DNA from: Brevibacterium sp. ZH18
GTDB taxonomy: Bacteria > Actinomycetota > Actinomycetes > Actinomycetales > Brevibacteriaceae
Length of the DNA: 64,000 nt
Assembly: GCF_022748595.1 (NCBI RefSeq)
Contig: NZ_JALDSX010000016.1
Location: 1 to 64,000, forward strand
Direction of reading: 5' to 3'
Shown here: piece after piece, positions 45,003 to 53,517 of the stretch
Layout: every line of letters starts with the position of its first letter
Position numbering within the stretch: position 1 is the stretch's first letter
Notes under the pieces: generated by a model
What the model saw: only the letters and a program-made list of their open reading frames with translations
What the model was told of the DNA's origin: nothing
Database searches by the model: none
Translations under genes and position numbers: made by a program

Positions 45003-45028
45003 AAGGTTCTTACGAACCTTCTTACGCC
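45003..45028 (-). promoter_or_regulatory. Inverted repeat and GGCGTAAG upstream of the antitoxin-like gene
   Basis: AAGGTTC-TTAC-GAACCTT (45003-45020), perfect 7-bp arms, lies 20 nt before the start codon, with GGCGTAAG on the minus strand immediately upstream (45028-45021), the same layout as csbD. Confidence 0.42.
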
Positions 45029-45156
45029 CTTCACCCTGCCACTGATCTCGCCTCGGTGAAAGCCGAGAGCGCGGTTTCTCAGCGAATGCACAAAGTGACG
45101 ACGGTTACACAGATAGCAACTTCGCGCATGGTCCGGAATTGATGAGTCTGAACCGG

Positions 45157-45375
45157 TCAGCGCGACTGCGGAACGACGAAGGCCAGTGCGACGAGCAGAA
45201 TGGCGAAGATCAGCCCTGTCGCGATGTCGACGCTTCTCGACCTGTTCGTCCAGACCTCATCCCATGGTGACGGCATTGCGCGCACCATCGCCAAGCCGGC
45301 AGGAACGATGGCTAGGATGATGGCCCCCAGGCGGAAGTCGATGAACGCACCGGCTGCGGCGATGATGATCCCCAC
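45157..45375 (-). CDS. DUF3017 family membrane protein
   Basis: From GTG 45375 it is 72 residues: part of a first hydrophobic segment, FIDFRLGAIILAIVPAGLAMVRAMP, the motif DEVWTNRSRSVD and a final helix, matching DUF3017. The frame continues open upstream to 45513 and reads RRDWVLLACLVG, completing membrane segment 1, so the real protein is probably longer. No ATG, GTG or TTG exists in that extension; an ATT at 45513 with GGGAG before it is a candidate. It follows purH directly, as in other actinobacteria. Confidence 0.8.
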   Translation of the reverse strand: MGIIIAAAGAFIDFRLGAIILAIVPAGLAMVRAMPSPWDEVWTNRSRSVDIATGLIFAILLVALAFVVPQSR

Positions 45376-45499
45376 CAGGCACGCCAGCAGAACCCAATCA
45401 CGTCGAACCGGGTGCGAGTAGCGCCGTTTCCAGTAGATCCAACGCTTGGCGAGCGGGCCCCGCCCACGCCTGGCATGGCGTGGGTAGGACTTCGCTCTC

Positions 45500-47077
45500 T
45501 CAGTGGAAGAAATGGCGGCTCCCGGTCAGGTACATCGTGATCCCGGCCTCTTCTGCTGCCGCAACGACCTCGTCATCACGGATCGATCCGCCGGGCTGGA
45601 CCACCGCAGTGATTCCTGCATCGATGAGGATCTGGAGGCCGTCTGCGAAGGGGAAGAACGCGTCAGAGGCAGCCACCGCACCGGTCGCACGCTCTGCGCC
45701 GGCTCGTTCGACGGCCAGTTTTGCAGAGTCGACGCGGTTGACCTGTCCCATTCCGACACCGACCGAGGCTCCGTCGCGGGCCACGAGGATCGCGTTGGAC
45801 TTCACCGCACGGCAGGCTTTCCACGCGAACTCGAGATCGGCGAGCACCTCAGGTGCAGCAGCGGTTCCGGCAGCCAGGGTCCAGTTCTCGGACGAATCGC
45901 CGTCTGCTTGGAACGCATCACGATCTTGGACGAGGAATCCACCGGTGATGGGTTTGATCTCAGTCGCGGAGAAGTCCACATCGCCGAGTTCGAGTAGACG
46001 CAGGTTCTTCTTCGACGACAAGATCTCGAGCGCCTCGGCGGAGAACGACGGTGCGGCCAGACACTCGGTGAAGATGGGTTTGATCGATGCGGCCAGATCG
46101 GCATCAACCTCACGGTTGGTGGCGATGACCCCACCGTAGGCGGACAGCGAGTCGCACTCATGGGCTGCCTTATGGGCTTCTGCCACGGTGTCGGCGACGG
46201 CGATCCCACACGGATTGGCGTGCTTGATGATCGCCACGGCAGGACGCTCGAAATCGAAGGCCGCACGGATCGCGGCATCGGTGTCGGTGTAGTTGTTGTA
46301 CGACATCGCTTTGCCGCCCAGCAGCTTCGCTCCGGCAATCCCGCGGGTGCCGTCGGAGTACACCGCTGCCTTCTGGTGCGGGTTCTCGCCGTAGCGCAGA
46401 TCAGCGATCTTCTCGCCGGTGACTCCAGCAAACGCCGGACGTGCAGAGGTGGCGGATTCCTCTGCGTCTGCGTCACCGGCAGCGGTCAGCTCTTCGGCGA
46501 ACCACGAAGCTACAGCCGTGTCGTACGCTGCGGTGTGAGCGAACGCGCGGGCGGCGAATCCGCGCCGCGTGGCGATGTCGAACCCTTCACCCTGGGCCGC
46601 ATCGAGGACTGCTGAGTAGTCGTCAGGATTCGTGATGACCGCGACTGTCGGATGGTTCTTCGCAGCGGCACGCACCATCGAGGGGCCGCCGATGTCGATC
46701 TGCTCGACGCAGTCGTCGAAGCTGGCGCCGCTGGCCACGGTCTCGGCGAAGGGGTAGAGGTTGACGATCACGAGGTCGAACTGTTCGATCTCGAGTTCTT
46801 CGAGCTGCCTCATGTGATCGGGCTTGCGCGAATCGGCGAGGATGCCGGCATGCACGCGAGGGTGCAGGGTCTTGACTCGACCTTCGAGGCATTCGGGGAA
46901 CCCGGTCAGCTCTTCGACCTTCGTGACCTCAGCACCCGCCTCGGCGATCTTCGCTGCAGTCGAACCGGTCGACACGATCTGCACACCGGCAGCGTGGAGT
47001 CCGCGAGCCAGATCCTCCAATCCGGTCTTGTCGTAGACGCTGACGAGCGCTCTCTTGATCGCGCGGGTTCCTGTCAC
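45500..47077 (-). CDS. purH: Bifunctional AICAR formyltransferase/IMP cyclohydrolase
   Basis: A 525-residue enzyme of the last two purine-synthesis steps. The N-terminal MGS-like cyclohydrolase has [15 protein letters not shown] and [13 protein letters not shown]; the C-terminal transformylase has [21 protein letters not shown] and [11 protein letters not shown]. Full length. GTG 47077 has an excellent AAGGAGGA. It lies 53 bp after purN in the same direction, a standard pair. Confidence 0.97.
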   Translation of the reverse strand: MTGTRAIKRALVSVYDKTGLEDLARGLHAAGVQIVSTGSTAAKIAEAGAEVTKVEELTGFPECLEGRVKTLHPRVHAGILADSRKPDHMRQLEELEIEQFDLVIVNLYPFAETVASGASFDDCVEQIDIGGPSMVRAAAKNHPTVAVITNPDDYSAVLDAAQGEGFDIATRRGFAARAFAHTAAYDTAVASWFAEELTAAGDADAEESATSARPAFAGVTGEKIADLRYGENPHQKAAVYSDGTRGIAGAKLLGGKAMSYNNYTDTDAAIRAAFDFERPAVAIIKHANPCGIAVADTVAEAHKAAHECDSLSAYGGVIATNREVDADLAASIKPIFTECLAAPSFSAEALEILSSKKNLRLLELGDVDFSATEIKPITGGFLVQDRDAFQADGDSSENWTLAAGTAAAPEVLADLEFAWKACRAVKSNAILVARDGASVGVGMGQVNRVDSAKLAVERAGAERATGAVAASDAFFPFADGLQILIDAGITAVVQPGGSIRDDEVVAAAEEAGITMYLTGSRHFFH

Positions 47078-47130
47078 AGAGTCCTCCTTGAAGGCGTGGT
47101 TGCCGATTCGTACGGTTGGTGGGTTGGCAG

Positions 47131-47751
47131 TCAGGTGGCCGCCGCCGAGGTGGCATATCCGCTGACATGCCGTCCGTCGATGACGAGGTCGTGATGGGCG
47201 AGGTGGGCGAGGAGGCGGACGAGCTCTTCTCTCTCCCTGGTCTTGATGCGTTCGTGCACAGTCTCCTCGGTGTCGTCGTCGGACACCGAGACCGGGAACT
47301 GAGTGATGATGGGACCGGTGTCGACTCCGGCATCGACGAGGTGGATCGTCCCGCCGGTGATGCGCACTCCGTGGGCGAGCGCGTCGCGCACACCGTGAGC
47401 GCCGGGAAACGACGGCAACAGAGCAGGATGGGTGTTGATGATCCGATCGGCGAACGAGGCGATGAAGGTGGGGCCGAGGATCCGCATGAAGCCGGCTGAG
47501 ATCACCCAGTCGGGCGAGAATTCGGCGACCGTGTCGCGGAGGCGGACGTTCCAGTCCTCACGATCGGCGCAGTCCTTGGGACGAACGACGAAGGTCGGGA
47601 TGGAGCGCTCTGCCGCGCGGTCGAGTACCCCTGCAGTCTGCGAATCAGCACCGATCGCTGCGATCTCGACGCCGCGGTCCGAATCTGCGAACGCGTCGAT
47701 GACGGCCTGTGTGAGGGTACCGGAACCGGAGGCCAGAAGAACGATGCGCAC
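47131..47751 (-). CDS. purN: Phosphoribosylglycinamide formyltransferase
   Basis: A 206-residue GAR transformylase using 10-formyl-tetrahydrofolate. The substrate loop ASGSGTLTQ starts at 8; the catalytic Asn106, His108 and Asp144 stand in [16 protein letters not shown] and DAGVDTGP. Start GTG 47751 has no ribosome site, but TAGAAT lies 6 nt upstream, indicating leaderless transcription. It leads the purN-purH-DUF3017 operon. Confidence 0.96.
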   Translation of the reverse strand: MRIVLLASGSGTLTQAVIDAFADSDRGVEIAAIGADSQTAGVLDRAAERSIPTFVVRPKDCADREDWNVRLRDTVAEFSPDWVISAGFMRILGPTFIASFADRIINTHPALLPSFPGAHGVRDALAHGVRITGGTIHLVDAGVDTGPIITQFPVSVSDDDTEETVHERIKTREREELVRLLAHLAHHDLVIDGRHVSGYATSAAAT

Positions 47752-47757
47752 GCGACC

Positions 47758-47763
47758 ATTCTA
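47758..47763 (-). promoter_or_regulatory. -10 hexamer TAGAAT, leaderless purN promoter
   Basis: TAGAAT on the minus strand ends 6 nt before the purN GTG. No canonical -35 at 17 bp. Confidence 0.6.
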
Positions 47764-47856
47764 CCGTCTGTTCCTGGCTGTGCCTGTCAGCTGGTGAGAA
47801 TGTGGACAGCACCTCCCGCAAAGGCTTTTGTCAGTGGACTGTGACAAACTGGGGAC

Positions 47857-48309
47857 GTGACGTCACCAAACAACACTGAAGAGAAGAGCGCCCCCACTCC
47901 CGAAGAGGAGAGGCTGGCCGCACCCTCCCGCCACGGCCTGGTTCTGATACTGCTGATCCTCGCCTCGGTGCTGACGTTCACCTATCCCCTGCCCTTCAAA
48001 CTCGCAGCGATCGGATTCGCCATCGCCGCGATCGTGTGGGCGGTCCGCTATATCGTCGCTGTCGTGAAAGCCAAGCAGAAGCGCAGCATGTCCCTGGGCA
48101 TTCTCGGTGGTCTGCTCAGCGTCTACCTCATCTTCTCCACGCTGTCCTCGGTCGTGCTCTGGCCCGTCCAGTCCAAATACGAAGAATGCGTGCGCGATGC
48201 GATCACGCAGCAGGCGCAGCTGACCTGCACGACCGATTATCAGAACGGTATGGGCGACTGGTTCAAGCAGGTCACCGGACAGGACCTCAAGATGCCCGGA
48301 GCCAATTGA
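47857..48309 (+). CDS. Hypothetical membrane protein
   Basis: A 150-residue protein: charged N-terminus (1-25), hydrophobic segments at about 27-43, 48-68 and 80-105, then a Cys-containing polar tail (YEECVRDAITQQAQLTCTTDY) whose two cysteines could form an extracytoplasmic disulfide. No family recognised. GTG 47857 follows GACAAACT at leaderless spacing. Divergent from purN. Confidence 0.75.
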   Translation: MTSPNNTEEKSAPTPEEERLAAPSRHGLVLILLILASVLTFTYPLPFKLAAIGFAIAAIVWAVRYIVAVVKAKQKRSMSLGILGGLLSVYLIFSTLSSVVLWPVQSKYEECVRDAITQQAQLTCTTDYQNGMGDWFKQVTGQDLKMPGAN

Positions 48310-48378
48310 GCACCGCGCTCGCACGATGAGCCATCGGTGAGACGCTGAGCTCAGGGCGCGAATCTGATCGTGCAAAGG

Positions 48379-48411
48379 GGAACGCCTCCGGCAACTGGCC
48401 GGAGGCGTTCC
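48379..48411 (+). terminator. Terminator after the membrane-protein gene
   Basis: Perfect 14-bp arms GGAACGCCTCCGGC/GCCGGAGGCGTTCC with a 5-nt loop, 69 bp past the stop at 48309; it may serve the convergent DUF6350 gene as well. Confidence 0.85.
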
Positions 48412-48473
48412 TGCTGTTGGGACGGAATCAGGTCAGTTCTGGTTGGCGCCCGTCCCGTATCGACTCCCGCGTC

Positions 48474-48567
48474 GTCTGCCGCCTGCGGATAGTCGCTGCA
48501 GACCGCGGACAGTCACTGCCGGCTGCGATAGCCTGCCGCCTGAGATAATAGTCTGCCGCCTGCGGCA
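48474..48567. repeat. 17-20 bp imperfect tandem repeat, five copies
   Basis: Units starting at 48474, 48492, 48512, 48531 and 48551, each like GTCTGCCGCCTGCGGATA, end 5 bp from the DUF6350 stop codon. Confidence 0.85.
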
Positions 48568-48572
48568 GCTTC

Positions 48573-49838
48573 TCAGTCCTCGTCCGAGTCACGGGCGAAC
48601 GGTTCATGCGCATCGAGGTCGTCGAGGTTCGAGGCACCCCAGCCCTGACCACTCTGCATGTGGGACAGTCTGGTCAGCCCGAGGCCGATGCCCAGTCCCA
48701 GCGCGATCCACGCGGTGACGACCACGCCGGAGGTCAGCGGTGAGGGGCCGAAGTCCGAGAGTCCCAGTGGTCCCATCGCTCCGCTGGCGAAGAGCGCAAG
48801 CATCTCGACAACGACGAAGAATTTGATCGCCGCGATTCCGAGGCCCAACCAGGAGCCGTTCAGCACCTGCCAGGCGTGGTCCCGCCCGAGGATGACAGCG
48901 AGGACTCCCACCAAGACGAGCAGCACAGGAGCGGCATACGTCCATCCCGGGTAGTCGCCGATGAGCAGCTGGAGCACGGGAACGTTCGGCATCGGCCCTG
49001 GGGCCGAGTGGAACACTGAACTCGGGCCTCCCGCGCCCACATCAACCCCTGTCCCCGCAACCCAAGACAGGGCTGCGAAGAGGATTCCGGGCGCGAAGAG
49101 AATCTGGACGACGAGCAGACCCAATCCCGCTGCCGCCGGTGAGCTGTAGGCCTGGAGCGAGTCAGTCAGTTCGCTCCAACGAAGGACGATGCCTGCGGCA
49201 AGGACGACGATGGAGAGGACAGCTGCTGACCAGAGAAGTCTCTTGACGAGTCGCGCACTCGCATCCCAGACGTCGAGGTCGAGATCCTGCAGCCGAGGGA
49301 TGTCGGCGACACCGCGGACCCAGAGCCAACCGGCCGCCGAGGCGGTCATCAAGAGCAGGAAGAGTCGGAGGAATCCGAAGGGAGTGACAGTCGTCTCGCC
49401 AACGAGTATGGCGAGCACGAGCAGAGGCGCGGCATAGGCGACGACGAAAGCTGCCAGGGCAAGGGCGATGTCCTTCCACCACGACGAGTCATCATCGTTG
49501 GTGCCATCGGCCTCGGCGGCTGAGAACTCCTCCACCAGACGTTTCGCCCCGAACGCCAGCAGGAACCACACCCCCACAGTGACCAAGCTGGGCGCGAGTG
49601 AGAAGTCGAAGCCGATCGTCGTCACGGTCAGTCCGTTCACGACGGCCCACAGTGCGAAGGCCCACTCAGGAATGATGGAGTACGCAAGCTGCGATCCGAG
49701 GCCGACGATCCAGCAGACCGCAGCGACGACGAAGGCGGCAGGGACGACAATGAGATCGACTTTGAGGGCCTCCATCAGTCCCTGGAGAACAGGATGGCGG
49801 TTGGTTCGAGGATGAGGAGAAGTGTGCATCTCTTCCAT
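48573..49838 (-). CDS. DUF6350-type polytopic membrane protein
   Basis: A 421-residue protein with about ten hydrophobic segments and a charged C-terminal tail (NLDDLDAHEPFARDSDED). Features seen in this actinobacterial family are an APSLVTVGVW-like region, GPSSVFHSAPG and the position near purN/purH. Function unknown. ATG 49838 is taken as start; ATG 49829 is an alternative. The frame stays open far upstream opposite the Pro/Gln-rich gene, but that part is an antisense shadow. Confidence 0.85.
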   Translation of the reverse strand: MEEMHTSPHPRTNRHPVLQGLMEALKVDLIVVPAAFVVAAVCWIVGLGSQLAYSIIPEWAFALWAVVNGLTVTTIGFDFSLAPSLVTVGVWFLLAFGAKRLVEEFSAAEADGTNDDDSSWWKDIALALAAFVVAYAAPLLVLAILVGETTVTPFGFLRLFLLLMTASAAGWLWVRGVADIPRLQDLDLDVWDASARLVKRLLWSAAVLSIVVLAAGIVLRWSELTDSLQAYSSPAAAGLGLLVVQILFAPGILFAALSWVAGTGVDVGAGGPSSVFHSAPGPMPNVPVLQLLIGDYPGWTYAAPVLLVLVGVLAVILGRDHAWQVLNGSWLGLGIAAIKFFVVVEMLALFASGAMGPLGLSDFGPSPLTSGVVVTAWIALGLGIGLGLTRLSHMQSGQGWGASNLDDLDAHEPFARDSDED

Positions 49839-49897
49839 TTTCGCTGACGTCGCGCTCTCATCGCGGTATTGACCACGCGATTCCCTGCTGTGGGACG

Positions 49898-49903
49898 TAC
49901 AAT
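49898..49903 (+). promoter_or_regulatory. -10 hexamer TACAAT
   Basis: TACAAT lies 42 bp before the chosen start of the Pro/Gln-rich gene, leaving a leader with an AAGGA site. A TTGACC at 49869-49874 is 23 bp away, too far for an ordinary -35. Confidence 0.45.
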
Positions 49904-49945
49904 TGCGCCAGGACAAGCTTGTAGACACGAAGGATGCATCCAGCG

Positions 49946-51823
49946 ATGAGCAACGGGAACGATCAGCCGAATTTCCCGCCACCTCCCAACACCCCTCCGG
50001 AGAACAACTACTCGGGAACCGGTTCGGAGACGTCGGCGGACGACCAATCAGATAGTCCATCGAGGGCAGACCGTTCCGAGAACACTCCTCAAGACGACAC
50101 ATCGCGCACCGAGCCGGATTCGGCGTCGGAGTCGGCTGAGTCAGGCGCATCGTCTGCACCGTCATACCCGAAGGATCAGGCACCTCCCCTTCAAGCCGAC
50201 AACCGCGACGGCAAACGTGCTGATCCATCCGGCCAGAACTCTCAGGCCGGCAATCCGAGCCAGCAGAATCCGAACCAGAACCAGCAGCCTCGTCCCGAGG
50301 TTCAGTCGGGCGATTCTCATCGGAACTTCCCGCAGCAGGGCGGATCGGGTCAGCAGAACCCGAACCAGCCGCCGCAGAATCCCAATCAGCCACCGCAGAA
50401 TCCGAATCCGGTGCCGTCGAACGAGGCTCCGTATTACTCCGGTGGACAGCACAGCGGCAATCAGCAGTGGGGTGGCCAGTACCAGGGCGGCTCCCCGTAC
50501 CAGTCGGGCCCCGGCCAGAACGGCGCATATCCTCCTGCCCAGGGCCAGTATGGTTCGGGCCAGCCCGGCCAGGGCCAGTACGGTTCGGGCCCAGCACAGA
50601 CAGGTCCCGGCCAGTACGGTCAGTACCAGACCGGTTCCGGCCCAGACGCCCATCGCACGGGATCGGGCCCAGGCCAGTCGCAGGCCATCCCACAGCCGGC
50701 TCCGGCTCCCGGGTTCGCCGGTTCGACCGCGGCCGCGACCCGCGCTGATGCGCGTCCCGAGAAGAAGAAGAGCAAGATGCCTCTCTTCATCACTCTCGGT
50801 GCCGTCGCGCTCGTCATCATCCTGGTCCTCGTCGGATTCCTCGTCGTCAACTCGGTGAATAAGAACAATTACGGACCTGACAAAGTCGCCGAGGATTACG
50901 TCTCGGCGCTGAGCAAGGGCGACTTCGCCGCCGCGGAGAAGATCGCACCATCACCGCGACCCGAGGGCACTAACCTGGATCTGCTGTCGAAGAACTTCAC
51001 CGACAACTCATCGACCAAGGTCGAGAACGCGAAGGTCGAGTCGTCGAACGTCGATGGCGACAACGGCAAGGTCGTCGTCTCCTATGAGCTCGATGGCAGC
51101 GCTTTCAACGTTGAGCTGACGGCGAAGAAGGACGGCAAACAGGATCTGTTCTTCGACAAATGGAAGCTCACCGGCCCCGCACTGAACGTCATCTCCCTCG
51201 ACGTTCCGGCCGCCGACGGCATGACCGTCAACGGCCAGGACTACAAGGCACAGTCGGGAACCACCTCCTTCGCCGTGTATCCGGGCAACTATGATTTCTC
51301 GATCCCGGCCAGCAAATGGGTCAGCAAGGCCTCGGACACTGCCGCAGTGAACTTCCCGCAGGCGTTCGGACCGGGTGGGAAGCCGAACACCGACCAGGTG
51401 TCGCCGATGACTCTCAATCTCGATCTCTCGCCGACAGGTGAATTCCAGAAGGAAGTCCAGAAGCAGGTCGAGGCCGAGCTCAAGAAGTGCTTCGACAATA
51501 AGGACATCAAGCCCAAGTGCAAGTTCATCAAGTTCGACCCGACCGAGATCCCGGTCGGCGGCACGGACAAGAAGCTCGATGATCTGGCCAAGAAGAACAC
51601 CGCCAAATGGGATATGAAGGACATGCCCAAGGTCAAGGCGGACTTCGGCGCCGGCGACACGAGCACCGGTTCGTTCTTCACGGAGAAGCCAGGCAAGTTC
51701 AACTTCACCGTGCAGGGCAAGAAGTCCGGTTCGTCGTACTTCTCGAACGGCAACACGTTGTCGGTCTCGGGCAGTGTGAAGATCGACGGTGACAAGCTCA
51801 AGGTCGAGTTCTTCGACTTCTGA
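49946..51823 (+). CDS. Large membrane protein with Pro/Gln/Gly-rich cytoplasmic region
   Basis: A 625-residue protein. Residues 1-265 are disordered and rich in Pro, Gln, Asn, Gly and Ser, including repeated NQPPQNP and GQYGSG units. A basic patch (RPEKKKSK) and one membrane helix (about 276-300) follow, then an extracytoplasmic part beginning with GPDKVAEDYVSALSKGDFAAAEKIAP, similar to DUF4878/NTF2-like lipoprotein domains, and a beta-rich C-terminus with two cysteines (KKCFDNKDIKPKCKF). Type II topology, cytoplasm in, resembles actinobacterial envelope or sensor proteins; function is unknown. Confidence 0.85.
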   Translation: MSNGNDQPNFPPPPNTPPENNYSGTGSETSADDQSDSPSRADRSENTPQDDTSRTEPDSASESAESGASSAPSYPKDQAPPLQADNRDGKRADPSGQNSQAGNPSQQNPNQNQQPRPEVQSGDSHRNFPQQGGSGQQNPNQPPQNPNQPPQNPNPVPSNEAPYYSGGQHSGNQQWGGQYQGGSPYQSGPGQNGAYPPAQGQYGSGQPGQGQYGSGPAQTGPGQYGQYQTGSGPDAHRTGSGPGQSQAIPQPAPAPGFAGSTAAATRADARPEKKKSKMPLFITLGAVALVIILVLVGFLVVNSVNKNNYGPDKVAEDYVSALSKGDFAAAEKIAPSPRPEGTNLDLLSKNFTDNSSTKVENAKVESSNVDGDNGKVVVSYELDGSAFNVELTAKKDGKQDLFFDKWKLTGPALNVISLDVPAADGMTVNGQDYKAQSGTTSFAVYPGNYDFSIPASKWVSKASDTAAVNFPQAFGPGGKPNTDQVSPMTLNLDLSPTGEFQKEVQKQVEAELKKCFDNKDIKPKCKFIKFDPTEIPVGGTDKKLDDLAKKNTAKWDMKDMPKVKADFGAGDTSTGSFFTEKPGKFNFTVQGKKSGSSYFSNGNTLSVSGSVKIDGDKLKVEFFDF

Positions 51824-51885
51824 CGAGGTCGTCGACTTCTGCTCGAGCCTCACCGAGGCGGTGCCCACCGAAGCGTAAGTCGGCA

Positions 51886-51927
51886 GACAGGAGGGCCGGG
51901 GTTCTTTCGAACCTCGGCCCTCCTGTC
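51886..51927 (+). terminator. Strong terminator
   Basis: A 19-bp stem with a single G-U pair (51886-51904 with 51909-51927) and a TTTC loop, 62 bp past the stop at 51823; it also stands between convergent genes. Confidence 0.88.
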
Positions 51928-52036
51928 GTCTGTGTGTGATCGCGTCGAACGCCGCACGCCACCTGAGCAAATCCCGGCCGGCTGGCAGTGCCCAGCCCGT
52001 CCGCGCTGCTCAGCCGGCGCTGCCCGTCCGCGTTGC

Positions 52037-53458
52037 TCAGTTCGGAGAGGTGCGCTCCGGCAGTGGAATGTCCGCAGCCTGTTCGAACCAGGTCCCTGCC
52101 GCCATCACGAGTTCATCGGCGAAGCGCCGGCCCGAGATCTGCGCACCGATCGTCCGCCCGTCCTTCATGTACCCGGCCAGCACTGTCGCCGCCGGCTGCT
52201 CCGACATGTTGTAGGGCATCGTGAACCCGATGTGGCCCATCGGTTCGTTGACCTTCGGGTACGGCATGGGTTGGTCTGCAGGGAACGCCGCGTTCGGCGA
52301 CACCGGCGAGATGACCAGGTCGAAGCCGCCGGTCGCGGCCACGCTGCGTCGGCGGATCTCCTGCACGCTGTGGTAGCAGTCCATGAGCTTCACACCGGTC
52401 ACGTCGGCTCCGCCCTGTGCCCACTGCTGGATATAGGGCAGGATGAGCGCCTGCTCCTCGACGGGCAGGGCCCGCAGATCGGACCATGAGCGCACCCGCC
52501 AGAACAGGTCCATGTCCGCCAGCAGGTCATCGTCGATGAAGGGGTCGACTGTTTCGACCTGGGCGCCGGCAGCGGCGAAACGCTCGGCCGCCTCGGCGAT
52601 GGTGGCCGCGATCTCAGGTTCCACGGGCTCTCCGCACCCGGCGTCGAGTTGGACTCCGATTCTCAGCCCTCGAGGATCGAACGCGGCGTCGGAAGCAGAG
52701 TCCGATAGCGTTGCACGATCATCGGCGGCGAACCGGGGCAGACGCGAGTAGTCGCGATCGTCGGTGCCGGAGATGACGTCCATCGCGATCTTCACGTCGG
52801 CCATCCGCCGGGCCAGCGGTCCTGCGCAGCGGCCCATGTACGGAGCATCGAGCGGCACCCTGCCGAAGCTGGGTTTGAGACCGGCCAGCCCCAGCCAAGT
52901 ACAGGGCAGACGGATCGACCCGCCGATGTCGGAGCCGATGTGAATCGGTCCGTAGCCGGCCGCCGCAGCAGCACCCGCTCCAGCACTGGATCCACCTGTG
53001 GTCAGGTTCGGGTCAAGAGGGGAACGAGTCACGCCGTGTAGCGAGGAGACGCCGGAGGAGAGCATGCCCCAGTCGGGCATCGTCGTCGATCCGAGAATGA
53101 TGGCACCGGCTTCTTCGAGGCGCTCGGTGATCGGAGAATCGTGAGTTGACACGGGAACCTCGACCCACGCGTGGCCGCTGGGCATCGGCACACCCTTGCG
53201 GGCGACGTTCTCCTTGATTGTCACCGGCACCCCATCGAGCGGGCCCAGCGATTTCCCTTCCCGCCACCGGGTTGCGCTGGCCTCGGCTGCGCCACGTGAG
53301 CGCTCATCGTCACGGTGGTGGAGGGCGTTGATGATCGGTTCGAAGTCGTCCATGCGGTCGACGACGGCGGCATGGACGTCGAGCGGATCGAAGTCTCCAG
53401 CCGCGAATCCCGTGGTCATCGCGGCAGCGGTGTGGTCGGCAAGCGTGTTCTGGCTCAA
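52037..53458 (-). CDS. Amidase signature family amidase
   Basis: A 473-residue amide hydrolase. The Ser-cisSer-Lys triad is visible: Lys in PVTIKENV, Ser in TTGGSSAGAG and the nucleophile region GSDIGGSIRLP. Full length with the AS-family C-terminus (QISGRRFADELV). TTG 53458 is chosen because AAAGGA lies at proper spacing; the in-frame ATG at 53482 has no ribosome site. It sits 59 bp after the dipeptide ABC operon on the same strand, suggesting it hydrolyses the imported amide; that link is inference. Confidence 0.9.
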   Translation of the reverse strand: MSQNTLADHTAAAMTTGFAAGDFDPLDVHAAVVDRMDDFEPIINALHHRDDERSRGAAEASATRWREGKSLGPLDGVPVTIKENVARKGVPMPSGHAWVEVPVSTHDSPITERLEEAGAIILGSTTMPDWGMLSSGVSSLHGVTRSPLDPNLTTGGSSAGAGAAAAAGYGPIHIGSDIGGSIRLPCTWLGLAGLKPSFGRVPLDAPYMGRCAGPLARRMADVKIAMDVISGTDDRDYSRLPRFAADDRATLSDSASDAAFDPRGLRIGVQLDAGCGEPVEPEIAATIAEAAERFAAAGAQVETVDPFIDDDLLADMDLFWRVRSWSDLRALPVEEQALILPYIQQWAQGGADVTGVKLMDCYHSVQEIRRRSVAATGGFDLVISPVSPNAAFPADQPMPYPKVNEPMGHIGFTMPYNMSEQPAATVLAGYMKDGRTIGAQISGRRFADELVMAAGTWFEQAADIPLPERTSPN

Positions 53459-53517
53459 GTGCCGTCCTTTCTTCTCGTGCATTCTGCGGACAGGTTCGCT
53501 CTCCCCTGCTCTCCGGA

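Noticed and set aside
49869-49903. TTGACC/TACAAT as a complete sigma-70-type promoter
   Set aside because: The spacer would be 23 bp, too long. Only the TACAAT hexamer was kept.
49839-50693. Upstream 285-codon extension of the DUF6350 gene
   Set aside because: It lies opposite the Pro/Gln-rich coding region, and its Arg/Gly/Thr-rich translation mirrors those repeats. The family similarity begins only near 49838.
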